Part shown: piece after piece, positions 1-8,838 of the stretch | Layout of the letters: each line of letters opens with the position of its first letter | Numbering within the stretch: position 1 is the stretch's first letter | Assembly (NCBI GenBank): GCA_035652095.1 | Contig: DASREM010000045.1 | Location: 38,968-102,967, forward strand | DNA from: DASREM01 sp035652095 | GTDB lineage: Bacteria > Acidobacteriota > Terriglobia > Terriglobales > Acidobacteriaceae | Length of the DNA: 64,000 nt | Direction of reading: 5' to 3' | Notes under the pieces: model-generated | What the model saw: only the letters and a program-made list of their open reading frames with translations | Told to the model about the DNA's origin: nothing | Databases searched by the model: none | Made by a program: the position numbers and the translations under genes

Positions 1-1056
1 GTGAAGCGCGCGGCGCGGGAGGCCGGCTTCGAACTGGCGGGCATTGCCCCGGTACGCGACTTCCCCGAACTCCAGCGCTTTCCCAATTGGATTGAGGCGG
101 GACATGCCGGCGAGATGAAATACCTGGAAGCGAGGGATGAAGCCGGCCGGTTGAAGCGAGCGTCGCTGACAAATGCTGTTCCCTGGGCACGCAGCGTCGT
201 GGTCTGCGCGATCAACTACAACGCCGCGCAGCCGTATTCGATTGAAGTCAGCAACCCCGACCGAGGTTGGATTTCGCGTTACGCCTGGACCCGCGAAGAT
301 TATCACCAGACGGTGCTGGGCCGTTTGCGGACGGTGGAAGGAAGGATTCTGGAGTTCATCGAGAGCGAGGCCGGCGGTACGCCGGCGCCGCGGACCTGGT
401 GCTACGTAGATACGGGGCCGGTGATCGAGCGGGTGTATGCGAAGTATGCGGGCGTGGGATGGATGGGAAAGAACACATGCATCATCAATCAGAAGCAGGG
501 CTCGTGGCTGTTCCTGGGCGTGATTCTCACCTCGATGGAACTGACTCCGGATTTGCCTGCGCCCGATCGTTGCGGAACCTGCACGCGTTGCATTGAAGCG
601 TGCCCGACCGATGCGCTGCTCGAGCCATACCGCCTCGATTCCAACAAGTGCATTTCTTATCTCACCATCGAGAAGCGCGGCGAGATTCCGGAAAAGATGC
701 GAAAAGGCATCGGACGCCATATCTTTGGTTGCGACATTTGCCAGGATGTGTGCCCCTGGAACCGCAAGGCTCCGGTTACAAGTACGGAGGAATTCCAGCC
801 GCGGGAAGGCTTGGTGAACCCGGCGATGGAATGGCTTGCGGAGATCAGCGTCGAGGAGTTTCAGAAAACGTTTCGCGGGTCCCCGATCCGGCGGGCAAAG
901 AGAACCGGGCTGCGACGGAATGCGGTGGTGGCCATGGGGAACAGTGGGAGCCGTAGATTTGCGAGATTGCTGGAGAAATTATCGGATGACGACGATCCGA
1001 TCGTCGCCGAGCACGCGCAGTGGGCGAAAAAAAGATTAGGGCAGATCGAGCAGTAA
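1..1056 (+). CDS. queG: Epoxyqueuosine reductase QueG
   Basis: Cobalamin-dependent iron-sulfur enzyme that reduces epoxyqueuosine to queuosine in tRNA, the last step of queuosine synthesis; cytoplasmic. Two ferredoxin-like cysteine sets are visible: C191, C194, C197, C201 (CGTCTRCIEACP) and C217, C244, C247, C251 (CDICQDVCPWN), which together hold two [4Fe-4S] clusters. The segment YVDTGPVIERVYA around residue 137 is typical of the family. The C-terminus (about 300-350) looks like a HEAT repeat, as in QueG structures. The frame opens with GTG at base 1, and the family normally has about ten more N-terminal residues, so the true start is probably just outside the window. Confidence 0.93.
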   Translation: MKRAAREAGFELAGIAPVRDFPELQRFPNWIEAGHAGEMKYLEARDEAGRLKRASLTNAVPWARSVVVCAINYNAAQPYSIEVSNPDRGWISRYAWTREDYHQTVLGRLRTVEGRILEFIESEAGGTPAPRTWCYVDTGPVIERVYAKYAGVGWMGKNTCIINQKQGSWLFLGVILTSMELTPDLPAPDRCGTCTRCIEACPTDALLEPYRLDSNKCISYLTIEKRGEIPEKMRKGIGRHIFGCDICQDVCPWNRKAPVTSTEEFQPREGLVNPAMEWLAEISVEEFQKTFRGSPIRRAKRTGLRRNAVVAMGNSGSRRFARLLEKLSDDDDPIVAEHAQWAKKRLGQIEQ

Positions 1057-1113
1057 GGTGTGACTCCGCCTCCCGGACGATAGTATTGTGCGGGTGAAAC
1101 GAAAGGTAAACGC

Positions 1114-2001
1114 ATGCAAGACACCCCGAAAAGGGCGACCGCTCTGTATCTGCTGCTGACGCTGGCATTCAGCGCGGTGTTTTGGAGCCTGGTGATCTGG
1201 TCGGGACACCTGGGTATGGGGTTTGGCCTGGTGGTTGCCGGCGTCATGTGGTGCCCGGCCTTGGCTGCGCTCGTGAGCTGCCGCCTGCTGGGGCGAAGCA
1301 TTCGATCTCTTGCGTGGCGTTGGCCTTCAGGCGGATTCATCGCTGCGGCATATTTCGTGCCCCTCGCCTATGCGGCAGTTGCCTACGGCGGTGTATGGGC
1401 TTTGCGCCTGGGGGGCTGGAACTCGGAATTCGTCAGCATGGTGGCGCAGCGCTTCGGTGTCCGATTGCCGCCCTGGGCTTTGCTCGCGCTCTACATTTTG
1501 TTTGCGGCCACCGGCGGCATGATCCGAAGCCTTTCGACGGCGCTCGGCGAAGAGATTGGCTGGCGAGGTTTTCTGGTTCCGGAGCTGGCGAAGCAGATGT
1601 CGTTTACGAAACTGAGTCTGCTGAGCGGCGCTATATGGGCGGCGTGGCACAGCCCGCTGCTGCTGTTCGCCGATTACAACGCAGGAACGAATCGCTGGTA
1701 CGCGCTGGGATGCTTCTCGGCGATGGTCATCTCCATCAGCTTCGTCTTCGCCTGGATGACGCTGAAGTCGGGCAGCTTGTGGCCGGCGGCGCTGCTCCAT
1801 GCCAGTCACAATCTCTTTGTGCAGGGCATTTTCGACAACCTGATGCGGGACACGGGACGAACGCTCTGGTACACGACCGAGTTTGGCTGTGCTCTAGCGC
1901 TGGCCAGTGCGGCGGCGGCAATGTACTTCTGGACGCGCCGCGCCGAAGTCAGCCAGCCTGCCACATTGAGCGCGCCGGCCCAAGCTGCGGCGGCAAGGTA
2001 G
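1114..2001 (+). CDS. CPBP family intramembrane metalloprotease
   Basis: Predicted multi-pass membrane protease of the CPBP (CAAX protease and bacteriocin-processing, Abi) family. The three family motifs are present: EE at residues 146-147 with R151 (GEEIGWRG), H179 in AAWHSP, and HASHN at 229-233. About eight hydrophobic segments fill the 295 residues. The ATG at 1114 follows a purine-rich stretch (GAAAGG). It starts 57 bases after queG on the same strand and may be independent. The substrate is unknown; in bacteria such proteins act on small peptides or membrane partners. Confidence 0.88.
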   Translation: MQDTPKRATALYLLLTLAFSAVFWSLVIWSGHLGMGFGLVVAGVMWCPALAALVSCRLLGRSIRSLAWRWPSGGFIAAAYFVPLAYAAVAYGGVWALRLGGWNSEFVSMVAQRFGVRLPPWALLALYILFAATGGMIRSLSTALGEEIGWRGFLVPELAKQMSFTKLSLLSGAIWAAWHSPLLLFADYNAGTNRWYALGCFSAMVISISFVFAWMTLKSGSLWPAALLHASHNLFVQGIFDNLMRDTGRTLWYTTEFGCALALASAAAAMYFWTRRAEVSQPATLSAPAQAAAAR

Positions 2002-2187
2002 TTTTCGAGACCGACTCTAGATACCGCTGATCCCTCAAGCCTTCCCGCGGGTACTACCCAGTTCCCCGTAGGACGAAAATGCTGGACAGCGATGCAAAAT
2101 TGCATGCTTCTCGGGCGTATGTTGCCGAAGAAGGCTCGTGTTGCTCACGGAACGAATGGCAGGCGGCGTGCTCTTTGTTTCTGAGCA

Positions 2188-2970
2188 ATGTCACGGGAAG
2201 TTCCAGCTCGGGCAGTTTGTGTTCTCGCGGCACTGGTTTGTCTCCAGGCCATGGCCCAGACCGATGCGGGGAAGCACAGTGCGCCTCACGACTTGCAATT
2301 CATTGTCGGGCGCATGCAGCAGGTCAAAGCTGAGGCCTCCACAGGACCTGTACACGTGCTTCGTGAATACCTCCTGGCCAAAGGAGATTCCGGCGAGGTT
2401 ACCTCCCAGGTGCTGGCGCAAGTGGACTACGATTCCCATCGGGCGGTGCAGTATTCCATCCAAAAAACAACCGGAAGCAGCCGCGGCGAGGATGTTGTCA
2501 AGCGGGTTTTGGACCACGAAGTATCAGCACAGTCCCGAGCCACAGCCATCACCGACGAAAATTACTATTTCGAGTTTGCCGGGCAGGCTGCCTTTGACGG
2601 GAGCGATTGTTATCTGCTGCGCTTGAATCCGAAGCGAAAGGATTCCGGCCTGATCTCGGGCCAGGCATGGGTGGACCAGCGTTCTTTTCAAATCCGTCAC
2701 ATCGCAGGCGAGTTGGTAAAGACCCCGTCTTGGTGGCTGAAGAATGTCTCGGTCGAAATCACCTTTGGAAATGTGGAGGGCCGCTGGATGCAGACCAGGA
2801 CCGAGGCATCTGCCGATGTTCGCATGGCGGGCGCGCGCACCCTCAAGTCACAACTGTTGACCTCTCAGGAAGAGGGAGCGAAATCTGTTGAGGTGGCCCG
2901 CAACTCCGGCAGGCGCCCAAGCACGGTCATCCCGGCAGAAGTTTTGCTGTTTCCGCTGCACAAGCGGTAA
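2188..2970 (+). CDS. Secreted LolA-like protein of unknown function
   Basis: 260 residues with an N-terminal signal peptide (hydrophobic stretch CVLAALVCLQAMAQ ending at an AMA-Q site). The body alternates short polar strands and contains VDQRSFQIRHIAGELVKTP, a pattern shared with LolA/LolB-type lipoprotein-binding folds and with two other proteins here (17304-18131, 45810-46547). Fold assignment is inference from pattern. No Shine-Dalgarno is obvious before the ATG, and other starts are possible. Preceded by 186 bases without a gene that include an AT-rich inverted repeat at 2092-2105. Confidence 0.6.
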   Translation: MSREVPARAVCVLAALVCLQAMAQTDAGKHSAPHDLQFIVGRMQQVKAEASTGPVHVLREYLLAKGDSGEVTSQVLAQVDYDSHRAVQYSIQKTTGSSRGEDVVKRVLDHEVSAQSRATAITDENYYFEFAGQAAFDGSDCYLLRLNPKRKDSGLISGQAWVDQRSFQIRHIAGELVKTPSWWLKNVSVEITFGNVEGRWMQTRTEASADVRMAGARTLKSQLLTSQEEGAKSVEVARNSGRRPSTVIPAEVLLFPLHKR

Positions 2971-3010
2971 TCGCGACGCGACCTGTTGCGCGCCAATTTT
3001 CCCAATGGAA

Positions 3011-3039
3011 TTGTGAGTCTCGGCCACAAAACGTTATAC
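3011..3039 (+). promoter_or_regulatory. Putative sigma70-type promoter of the receiver gene
   Basis: TTGTGA at 3011-3016 and TTATAC at 3034-3039 are separated by 17 bases, close to the housekeeping consensus. Transcription would start near 3046. A strong ribosome binding site (AAGGAGGT) lies just before the ATG at 3084. Confidence 0.5.
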
Positions 3040-3083
3040 TTCCGTCCCCAATCGCCCTGCGGTTTGAGTAAGGAGGTTTCGCC

Positions 3084-3464
3084 ATGGTCGGAGAACGAAA
3101 ATCAGTGCTCTGCATCGATGATTACGAAACCGCTGCTGCCGGATGGTGTCTGTTTCTCCAAAGCGTTGGCTACGCTGTAACCACAGCCTTCACCGCGCAA
3201 GAAGGGTTGCATTTGTTCGCCACCTCCCCGGTGGACCTGGTCATGCTGGACTACGCAATGCCTGATCTGAACGGGGGCGAGGTGGCGGCGACCATGAAGC
3301 GCATAAAGCCGCACGTCCCAATCCTCCTGTTTTCCGGCTTGTCGCAAGTCCCCGATCCCACGCTGGTGCATGTGGACGCGTTCCTGCAGAAGGGCGTCGC
3401 CCCCGCTACCGTGCTTGAGAAAATCAAAGATCTTCTGGGACATACCGCCGATCGCCTGGACTAA
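3084..3464 (+). CDS. Stand-alone response regulator receiver (CheY-like)
   Basis: 126-residue single receiver domain with no output domain. The acidic pocket is CIDDYE near residue 10, the phosphoacceptor is D56 in VMLDYAMPD, and the conserved lysine is K103 in FLQKG. An excellent ribosome binding site and a good promoter precede it, so it looks like its own transcription unit. No histidine kinase is nearby; the partner must be encoded elsewhere. The protein is likely to act by protein-protein contact or in a phosphorelay. Confidence 0.88.
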   Translation: MVGERKSVLCIDDYETAAAGWCLFLQSVGYAVTTAFTAQEGLHLFATSPVDLVMLDYAMPDLNGGEVAATMKRIKPHVPILLFSGLSQVPDPTLVHVDAFLQKGVAPATVLEKIKDLLGHTADRLD

Positions 3465-3624
3465 GCTTTCCAGGGATGGCGCCCGGGGCAAAGAGTTCCG
3501 GATCGTCAGGCACCACCCACTTCCAAGGCAACCAACTCCAGCATCTCTCGTTCTAACTTTTCAGTGTTCTAAGCTGTCATTCCGGTGGAAGGCCGGAACG
3601 GCAGGATGAGTGAGGGTAATGGCG

Positions 3625-3649
3625 GCCTCCGGGTTCTGGACCCGGAGGC
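3625..3649 (+). terminator. Hairpin, possible terminator of the receiver gene
   Basis: Perfect 10-bp GC-rich stem (GCCTCCGGGT / ACCCGGAGGC) with a five-base loop, 161 bases downstream of the receiver gene. Only three T residues follow on the plus strand, so intrinsic termination would be weak. It could also be part of the neighbouring repeat. Confidence 0.4.
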
Positions 3650-3685
3650 TTTGCTGCGCGCGTTCCAGGAGTAGAATCTGACCTT

Positions 3686-3725
3686 GCGCACGCGAGATCC
3701 CTCACTTTGCTCGGGGGATGACGTC
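3686..3725 (-). repeat. Arm of the dispersed GACGTCATC palindromic repeat
   Basis: Read on the minus strand, it begins GACGTCATCCC, contains GAGGGATCT, and ends CGCGTGCGC. These are the same blocks, in the same order, as the arms at 14177-14220 and 14654-14698. It is a solitary A-type arm; no full inverted partner is visible nearby. Confidence 0.6.
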
Positions 3726-3806
3726 TTCCACCAGTGCAAATGATGCATCGGGGTCACGTCTTGCATAGGATGACGTCAAGGGAACGGATCAGCGTTCGGA
3801 GGTCTT

Positions 3807-4361
3807 ATGAAGTATCCACGCCTGGGATTACCGTTACTCCTGCTTGTTTCCCAAATCTTTGCTCAGGACATTCCAAAAGGATTTAAGGTCAGCATCCGGA
3901 CCAACAGTCTGATCAGTTCCGACCGAAATGTTGCGGGAGATCCCGTGGATGCGGTGCTTGCCAGCGATCTCGCAGTCGGCGGTAAGGTGATCGCACGAGA
4001 AGGAGACCCGGTACGAGCGAGCGTTGCTTTTGCCGATCCCAGCCGATCCGGCCGGTTCTCGGCCCCGGGATCGATCGCCATCCGCCTGGAAACAATCGAG
4101 ACGGCGGAAGGAACGTATCACCTGAGCACGAACCAATACACGCGCCAGGGCCGGGGACGGGGAAGTTCGCCGATACCGGGAGGACCGGGCGGTGGAGTCT
4201 CGATTGACTCGGTCGGAGGGATTCACAGGCAATCGCCCTTTCCAACGCCCGACGCGTCCGGGGTGAACATAGGAGGAACTGGTCCGGAGGCGATTATTCC
4301 GCCGCAGTCGGTCATCACGTTCAAGACGTCGGCCATATCCAAGCCGGTGCCGAAGAACTAG
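3807..4361 (+). CDS. Small secreted protein of unknown function
   Basis: 184 residues with a clear signal peptide (MKYPRLGLPLLLLVSQIFAQ, cleavage likely before D). The mature part begins like a beta-sandwich or barrel segment (KVSIRTNSLISSDRNVAGDPV), with the phrase AVGGKVIAREGDPVRASVAFA typical of acidobacterial envelope proteins that set or test a default value. The middle is Gly/Pro/Ser-rich and low complexity (about 105-150). The ribosome binding site GGAGGTCTT precedes the ATG. I do not recognise a specific function. Confidence 0.62.
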   Translation: MKYPRLGLPLLLLVSQIFAQDIPKGFKVSIRTNSLISSDRNVAGDPVDAVLASDLAVGGKVIAREGDPVRASVAFADPSRSGRFSAPGSIAIRLETIETAEGTYHLSTNQYTRQGRGRGSSPIPGGPGGGVSIDSVGGIHRQSPFPTPDASGVNIGGTGPEAIIPPQSVITFKTSAISKPVPKN

Positions 4362-4456
4362 TCCGTTGCATGATGTACCTGCGCACGTAACTGTCCGCCG
4401 CGGGGAACGAAGTGGTAGCATCTGTCATGATCGCAATCGCCTCTGCCCTTACGATC

Positions 4457-6418
4457 ATGGATTCCCGCCTGTGCCGGAGATTCCTTCTCCTCACCCTACT
4501 TGGTTGCCTGGCGGTCCCGGCGCGCGCCGGGGAAGACCCGTGGCTGCGCATCAGTTCCGCGCATTATTCGTTGCTCACCGACGCCGGGGACAAGCGAGGC
4601 CGCGAAATCCTGTTGCGCTTCGAGCAGATGCGCTCGATGTTCAGCATTTTGCTGATGCGTCCAAAGCTGAACATGCCGGAGCCGCTGGACATCATCGCGG
4701 TCAAGGATGACAAGGAATACGCGGAACTGACCTACAAGGGCCAGAACCAGAAAAGTTTCTTCCTGCCCGGTGAAGACCGCAACTATATCGTGGTGAACGC
4801 CTCGGAAGAAAACCCCTGGCACGCGGTGCAATGGGATTTTGCGCGCCTATACATGAATTACAACTATCCGCCGACGCCCGCCTGGTTCGACGAGGGCTTT
4901 GCGGAATACTTTGCGGGAATGCGCCTGGACAACAAGCAGGTGCAACTCGGGGCGGACCCGGCATTGCGTCGGACCTGGCGCCAGGACCTGCTCGGAAACC
5001 AGATCAAGCCCCGTTACATTCCTAAGTCTTTCACCGAGCTTTTAAACGCACCGGTCTGGCTGGCGACTCCCGACCTGTTCACCATGAGGCTGACCCCTTC
5101 CCCTTATGACACCTCACGGCATTCGCTGTTCAATGCGCAGTCATGGATGGTGATGCATTACCTGATCAACAAGGAGAAGCTCTCGCAAACCGGGACCTAT
5201 TTCGACCTGGTGGAGAATCAGAAGTTGCCGGTGGAGCAGGCCATCCAGAGAGCGTACGGGCTGACGGTGGCAGAGTTCGACAAAGAAGTGAAAGATTACT
5301 TTCATTCCCTCACCCCGTTGTTCAAGGCGCTTGACCTCTCGACGCAGCCTGGAGAAGTCGAGGTGGGCGGGGTTACACAAACCATTGCAGCTCCGATCGG
5401 GCCTGGCGACGTGGGAATGAATGCGCAGCAAGTCCCGTTGCCCGACGCTCTGGCTTTGCAGGCGGAAATGGCGTTGCGGGTGGCGGACCGGCGCGAGGCG
5501 AGTATTCGGGAATTGAAGGCGCTGGTGGCCGATCCAAAGATGGAGAGCGCGATTGCGCACCGGGCGCTGGCCTGGGACCTGATGCAGGACCGGAAATTTG
5601 AAGAAGCCACCGAAGAACTCAGCAAGGCCAGCGACTTGGATCGGAACGATGGCTGGACTCGCTATTACCTGGCGTTAGTGAAATACAACGCAGCCCAGGG
5701 CTCGGGACAGGAGTTTCATGGACTGGGCAACATGATGCAGGATTTGCGGGCGGTGCTGGACTGGTATCCGGATTTTGCCCAGGCTTACGCGATGCTGGCG
5801 CTGGCACGGATCGAAGGTGGCGGAACGAGTTCGGCGCTGGAGGCAATCCGCGCGGCAATTCGCCTGAGCCCGCGTAACGAGAGCTATCAATTGATCCTGG
5901 CAAAGGTGTACATGGCGGGGAAGCACTGGGACGACGCCACGACCGTGCTCAACCAACTCAGGGTGAGCCGCGATCCACAGATTGCAAAGGCCGCCAGGAA
6001 GAACCTCGACGATCTGCCCACGCTCAAAAAGTACGGAATTCTGCCTCAGGAATCGGCAAATGAATTGCCGCCTGCAGCCAAGCCGGCGCCTGCACCGCCC
6101 GCGGCAAAAGAACCCGAAGCCGACGAGAGTGACTCAGCGGCAAGCGCAGCGCCTGTGGTCGAGAAGGAACCCGACAAGCGTCCTGTTCTCTTTCTGAAAG
6201 GCACGTTGGTCAAGGTGGAGTGCACGAAGCCTTCAGCTGCGGTCATGACGGTGAGTAACGGGAAGCGTTCCCTGAAACTTCGCACCGACAACTACAAAGC
6301 GATGTTGTTGATCGGAGCGGATGAATTTTCATGCAGCTGGCGCAACCGTAACGTTTCGGTTAACTACAAAGCGGGTGGATCGGCAGACGGGGACTTGGTC
6401 TCGGTTGAGATTAACTGA
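4457..6418 (+). CDS. Secreted gluzincin-like (DUF1570/peptidase MA type) TPR protein, likely inactive
   Basis: From the ATG at 4457 the product starts with a good signal peptide (MDSRLCRRFLLLTLLGCL, ending ARA). A GTG at 4412 in frame is an alternative start. Residues about 25-300 resemble peptidase-MA/DUF1570 proteins, with WFDEGFAEYFAG matching their second-motif glutamate. The first motif, which should read HExxH, is HAVQW at 122-126, so the catalytic Glu and second His are missing. Residues about 335-530 form TPR-like helical repeats (MALRVADRREASIRELKALV; LSKASDLDRNDGWTRYYLAL). An Ala/Pro/Glu-rich linker follows, then a small C-terminal beta domain (FLKGTLVKVEC). Probably a periplasmic scaffold derived from a protease. 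Confidence 0.72.
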   Translation: MDSRLCRRFLLLTLLGCLAVPARAGEDPWLRISSAHYSLLTDAGDKRGREILLRFEQMRSMFSILLMRPKLNMPEPLDIIAVKDDKEYAELTYKGQNQKSFFLPGEDRNYIVVNASEENPWHAVQWDFARLYMNYNYPPTPAWFDEGFAEYFAGMRLDNKQVQLGADPALRRTWRQDLLGNQIKPRYIPKSFTELLNAPVWLATPDLFTMRLTPSPYDTSRHSLFNAQSWMVMHYLINKEKLSQTGTYFDLVENQKLPVEQAIQRAYGLTVAEFDKEVKDYFHSLTPLFKALDLSTQPGEVEVGGVTQTIAAPIGPGDVGMNAQQVPLPDALALQAEMALRVADRREASIRELKALVADPKMESAIAHRALAWDLMQDRKFEEATEELSKASDLDRNDGWTRYYLALVKYNAAQGSGQEFHGLGNMMQDLRAVLDWYPDFAQAYAMLALARIEGGGTSSALEAIRAAIRLSPRNESYQLILAKVYMAGKHWDDATTVLNQLRVSRDPQIAKAARKNLDDLPTLKKYGILPQESANELPPAAKPAPAPPAAKEPEADESDSAASAAPVVEKEPDKRPVLFLKGTLVKVECTKPSAAVMTVSNGKRSLKLRTDNYKAMLLIGADEFSCSWRNRNVSVNYKAGGSADGDLVSVEIN

Positions 6419-6566
6419 AACGCTAGCTGCGCGCAGGATTCGTTCATCGGTCTGCCCGACCTGAATCAAATATCTCGAAAATTTCTCGAAAGCTCCCTTA
6501 GCAAATTCTCGTGAAGCCGTTTACGGTCAAAAGCTGGCGTGAGCATTACGTTATGATGTCGTTCTG

Positions 6567-7424
6567 ATGTCGCCTGTTCCTGCCACAAAAATTTTCCGGT
6601 TCGGTGTTTACGAAGCGCGCAGCGACACCGGCGAGTTGCGGAAGTCAGGGGTGCGAGTGCGGCTCCAGGATCAGCCCTTCCAGGTCCTCCTCCTTTTGCT
6701 CGAACACCAGGGAGAGGTTGTGACGCGCGAGGAACTGCGGCAGCACCTCTGGCCTTCCGATACTTTTGTGGATTTCGATCACAGCCTGAATACCATCGTG
6801 AACAAGATTCGTGAGGTGCTCGGAGATTCCGCGAGCCATCCGCGGTTCATCGAGACTTTGGCGAGACGTGGGTACCGGTTCCTGCAAGCGGTGGAGATAG
6901 AGCAGGCCAAGCCGGAAATCGCGCTTCCGCAGCCTCCTGAGCCGGTTCGAAACTCCGGCAATCTGCTCACCGGCAAGGACGACTTGCCGCAGGTAGGGCG
7001 AGGCTACGTGCGATTTCTCCTGGTGCTGATCCAGTTGATGTATCTCTGCTTCTACATTGCCGCGCTGGCGCGAGCCTCGGCGGTTCAGGACTTGCTGGAA
7101 CAGGCATTCGGGCATCCCGCGCTGGTCACAGCGATCTTCCTGGTCACGGCAGCCGTGGGTGTTCCAGTCCGGCTTTATCTGCTTACCGCGGTAGCGTTTG
7201 ATGTGAGAAACCTGGCTCAACGCTTTCTGCGATTATTCTGGCCGACGTTTGTGCTGGACGAGTTATGGGCGCTTTCACCGTTCCTGTTGAGCGTGCAGAT
7301 CGGGATGGGCCTGGCGCTGGCGGCCACTGCTGCGCTCATCTACGTTCCCTTCGCGCAACGCACGCTGGTGCTCATGCGCGAGCACACCCCAGCGATGGAA
7401 GTGCATGGCCAAGGTCCCTCCTAG
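6567..7424 (+). CDS. Membrane-anchored winged-helix regulator (PhoB/CadC-type DNA-binding domain)
   Basis: Residues about 8-105 form an OmpR/PhoB-type winged helix (FRFGVYEARSDTGELRKSG; REELRQHLWPSDTFVDFDHS; HPRFIETLARRGYRFL), the version common in Acidobacteriota, where it sits at the N-terminus of large sensor proteins. Here it is followed by a short linker and three or four membrane spans (about 148-172, 182-210, 225-270) with no TPR or beta-propeller sensor. Likely a one-component transcription factor held at the membrane, but the signal and targets are unknown. The C-terminus overlaps the stop of the convergent gtrA-like gene by four bases. Confidence 0.75.
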   Translation: MSPVPATKIFRFGVYEARSDTGELRKSGVRVRLQDQPFQVLLLLLEHQGEVVTREELRQHLWPSDTFVDFDHSLNTIVNKIREVLGDSASHPRFIETLARRGYRFLQAVEIEQAKPEIALPQPPEPVRNSGNLLTGKDDLPQVGRGYVRFLLVLIQLMYLCFYIAALARASAVQDLLEQAFGHPALVTAIFLVTAAVGVPVRLYLLTAVAFDVRNLAQRFLRLFWPTFVLDELWALSPFLLSVQIGMGLALAATAALIYVPFAQRTLVLMREHTPAMEVHGQGPS

Positions 7425-7885
7425 GTTTGCCCGGTACCCGCAAACACCCAGCGATCGCCGAGCAGGAAATTGATCAGCGCGCAAGCGCCGATGCTGAGCA
7501 AGTTGGCCGGAACCAGCGGAATCTGCAGAACGCCTACCAGTCCGCGCATGATCAGCAGATTACCGAAGAAAGATACGGCTCCGTTGCTGAGGTGAAAGCG
7601 AATGAGGCGCTTGATCGTCTCGGCGTTCCCGGGACGATCGAGCCAGGTGAAGCGCTGATGCCAGAAGAAATTGTGGAGCACGGCGGACTCGACCGCCAGC
7701 GCAGTTGCGGCAAGATAGTGGATCCCGCTGCCACTCAGCATCCGGAGGGCCGCAAGTTGCACTGCGATTCCGAGTGCGCCTACAACGGAGAACCTCGCCA
7801 GTCGAGTGTAGGTGGTCATGTGTCGAGTTCCTGCAGGTGCGTGCGACAGGCTTGGCTGGCTTCCGCGCTGCTCAAGCGCAGTCAC
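7421..7885 (-). CDS. GtrA family membrane protein
   Basis: Four-helix GtrA-like protein, a family that helps move or modify lipid-linked sugars at the inner membrane. The first helix (RFSVVGALGIAVQLAALRML), the central FLWHRFTW-like segment (NFFWHQRFTWLDR) and the last helix ending NFLLGDRWVF are typical. The GTG start at 7885 overlaps the TGA of the upstream phosphatidyltransferase gene, giving translational coupling. A second in-frame start at 7819 (MTTYTRLARF) would give the more usual length of about 132 residues. Confidence 0.82.
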   Translation of the reverse strand: MTALEQRGSQPSLSHAPAGTRHMTTYTRLARFSVVGALGIAVQLAALRMLSGSGIHYLAATALAVESAVLHNFFWHQRFTWLDRPGNAETIKRLIRFHLSNGAVSFFGNLLIMRGLVGVLQIPLVPANLLSIGACALINFLLGDRWVFAGTGQT

Positions 7886-8604
7886 TCAGCCACACCCGAA
7901 CTCCCTGCTTGCGGAATTCTTTCCTCGCGGTAAAGACGGCAGGTATGTGTGATGGCTGAGATCATGAGCATCAACCCCATCCCGAGGATCGCGATCAAGC
8001 CGCCGAGATCGAACAGGCGCACGCGGTGTCCTGCAAGCGTGATGACCGGATGCCAAAGCAGTGCAAGGTTGCCGATGGCAAGTAGAATCCGGATTTCCGT
8101 AGGACCGAACACCCAATAAGAGAGTTGGAACTGGCCGAGCGTGTAAGTCGCAAGGTAGGTTTCGATCGAGAGCATGAGAAAGGCTACCAGCATGCCCATA
8201 GCAATGGCGGGATGCACGTAGCCGGAGAGGGCCATGCCTCCCATGAGGAAGAAGGCCGCGACCGTATCGGCGATGTGGTCCACGTAAAAGCCGTAGCGCG
8301 GCCGCTGCTGGTTCCGAACGCGAGCCAGGGTGCCGTCGAGGCTGTCGCCAAACCAGTTCAGGGCCAGGCAGACGATGCCGGCAAGCAGGAAATCGGGATT
8401 GAGTTTCGCCAGCGCATAACAAACTCCAGCCATGCACTGGGAGAGAAATCCCAGCACGGTCAGGTGGTCGGAGTTGATGCAGGCGGGCGTGCGCCGCGCC
8501 ATCCAAATCAACGCGCGCTTCTCGCTGCCGGAAACCAGGCTGTCCTGAAGCCGTGTGGCGGGGGAAAACGTCAGTTCTCTCTGGCTGGGGATGAAAGATG
8601 CCAT
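7882..8604 (-). CDS. CDP-alcohol phosphatidyltransferase family protein
   Basis: Integral membrane enzyme of the CDP-OH-P transferase family, which joins a CDP-activated lipid to an alcohol with release of CMP. The signature D-G-x2-A-R-x8-G-x3-D-x3-D is intact as DGTLARVRNQQRPRYGFYVD followed by HIAD. About six hydrophobic segments follow. The start at 8604 is fixed by a very good ribosome binding site (GGAGG) eight bases upstream. It is coupled to the GtrA-like gene, so the pair probably makes or moves a lipid-linked product. The exact alcohol substrate cannot be read from the sequence. Confidence 0.85.
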   Translation of the reverse strand: MASFIPSQRELTFSPATRLQDSLVSGSEKRALIWMARRTPACINSDHLTVLGFLSQCMAGVCYALAKLNPDFLLAGIVCLALNWFGDSLDGTLARVRNQQRPRYGFYVDHIADTVAAFFLMGGMALSGYVHPAIAMGMLVAFLMLSIETYLATYTLGQFQLSYWVFGPTEIRILLAIGNLALLWHPVITLAGHRVRLFDLGGLIAILGMGLMLMISAITHTCRLYREERIPQAGSSGVAE

Positions 8605-8788
8605 TTCTTTTCCTCCGGTGATGAGCTCAATCTCGCCCGAACCGAACTGCGCCGCAATGCAGAGGAGGTAAATCGGCAGATCAAAAGAATGTCACCAGCT
8701 AACCAAAACAAAAAGCGGGATTTTCCTAATGATGTGGTAGAAGGCCGCAAGCCGGTGGAAGCTGCGGGAATCGGGCGCAAATAAGAAA

Positions 8789-8812
8789 CCCTCCCAGGGG
8801 AAGCTGGGAGGG
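8789..8812 (-). terminator. Intrinsic terminator of the cold-shock gene
   Basis: A 9-bp stem (CCCTCCCAG / CTGGGAGGG) with a six-base loop, followed on the minus strand by TTTCTTATTT. It lies 27 bases after the csp stop codon and matches Rho-independent terminator form. Confidence 0.85.
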
Positions 8813-8838
8813 CAGCGGAGTGCCGGCTCAGGGGCAAC

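Larger units (their letters stand above)
3465..3806. other. Gene-free spacer with hairpin and repeat remnants
   Basis: This 342-base spacer has no credible coding frame. It contains a perfect 10-bp stem (3625-3649), a copy of the dispersed TGACGTCATC/GCGTGCAC repeat arm in reverse orientation (3686-3725), and a second partial match (AGGATGACGTCAA) near 3769. A good ribosome binding site (GGAGGT) for the next gene lies at its right end. Confidence 0.6.

Noticed and set aside
2092..2105. Operator-like inverted repeat ATGCAA-AA-TTGCAT
   Set aside because: It is short and single, with no promoter elements around it. It could be chance in a 186-base spacer.
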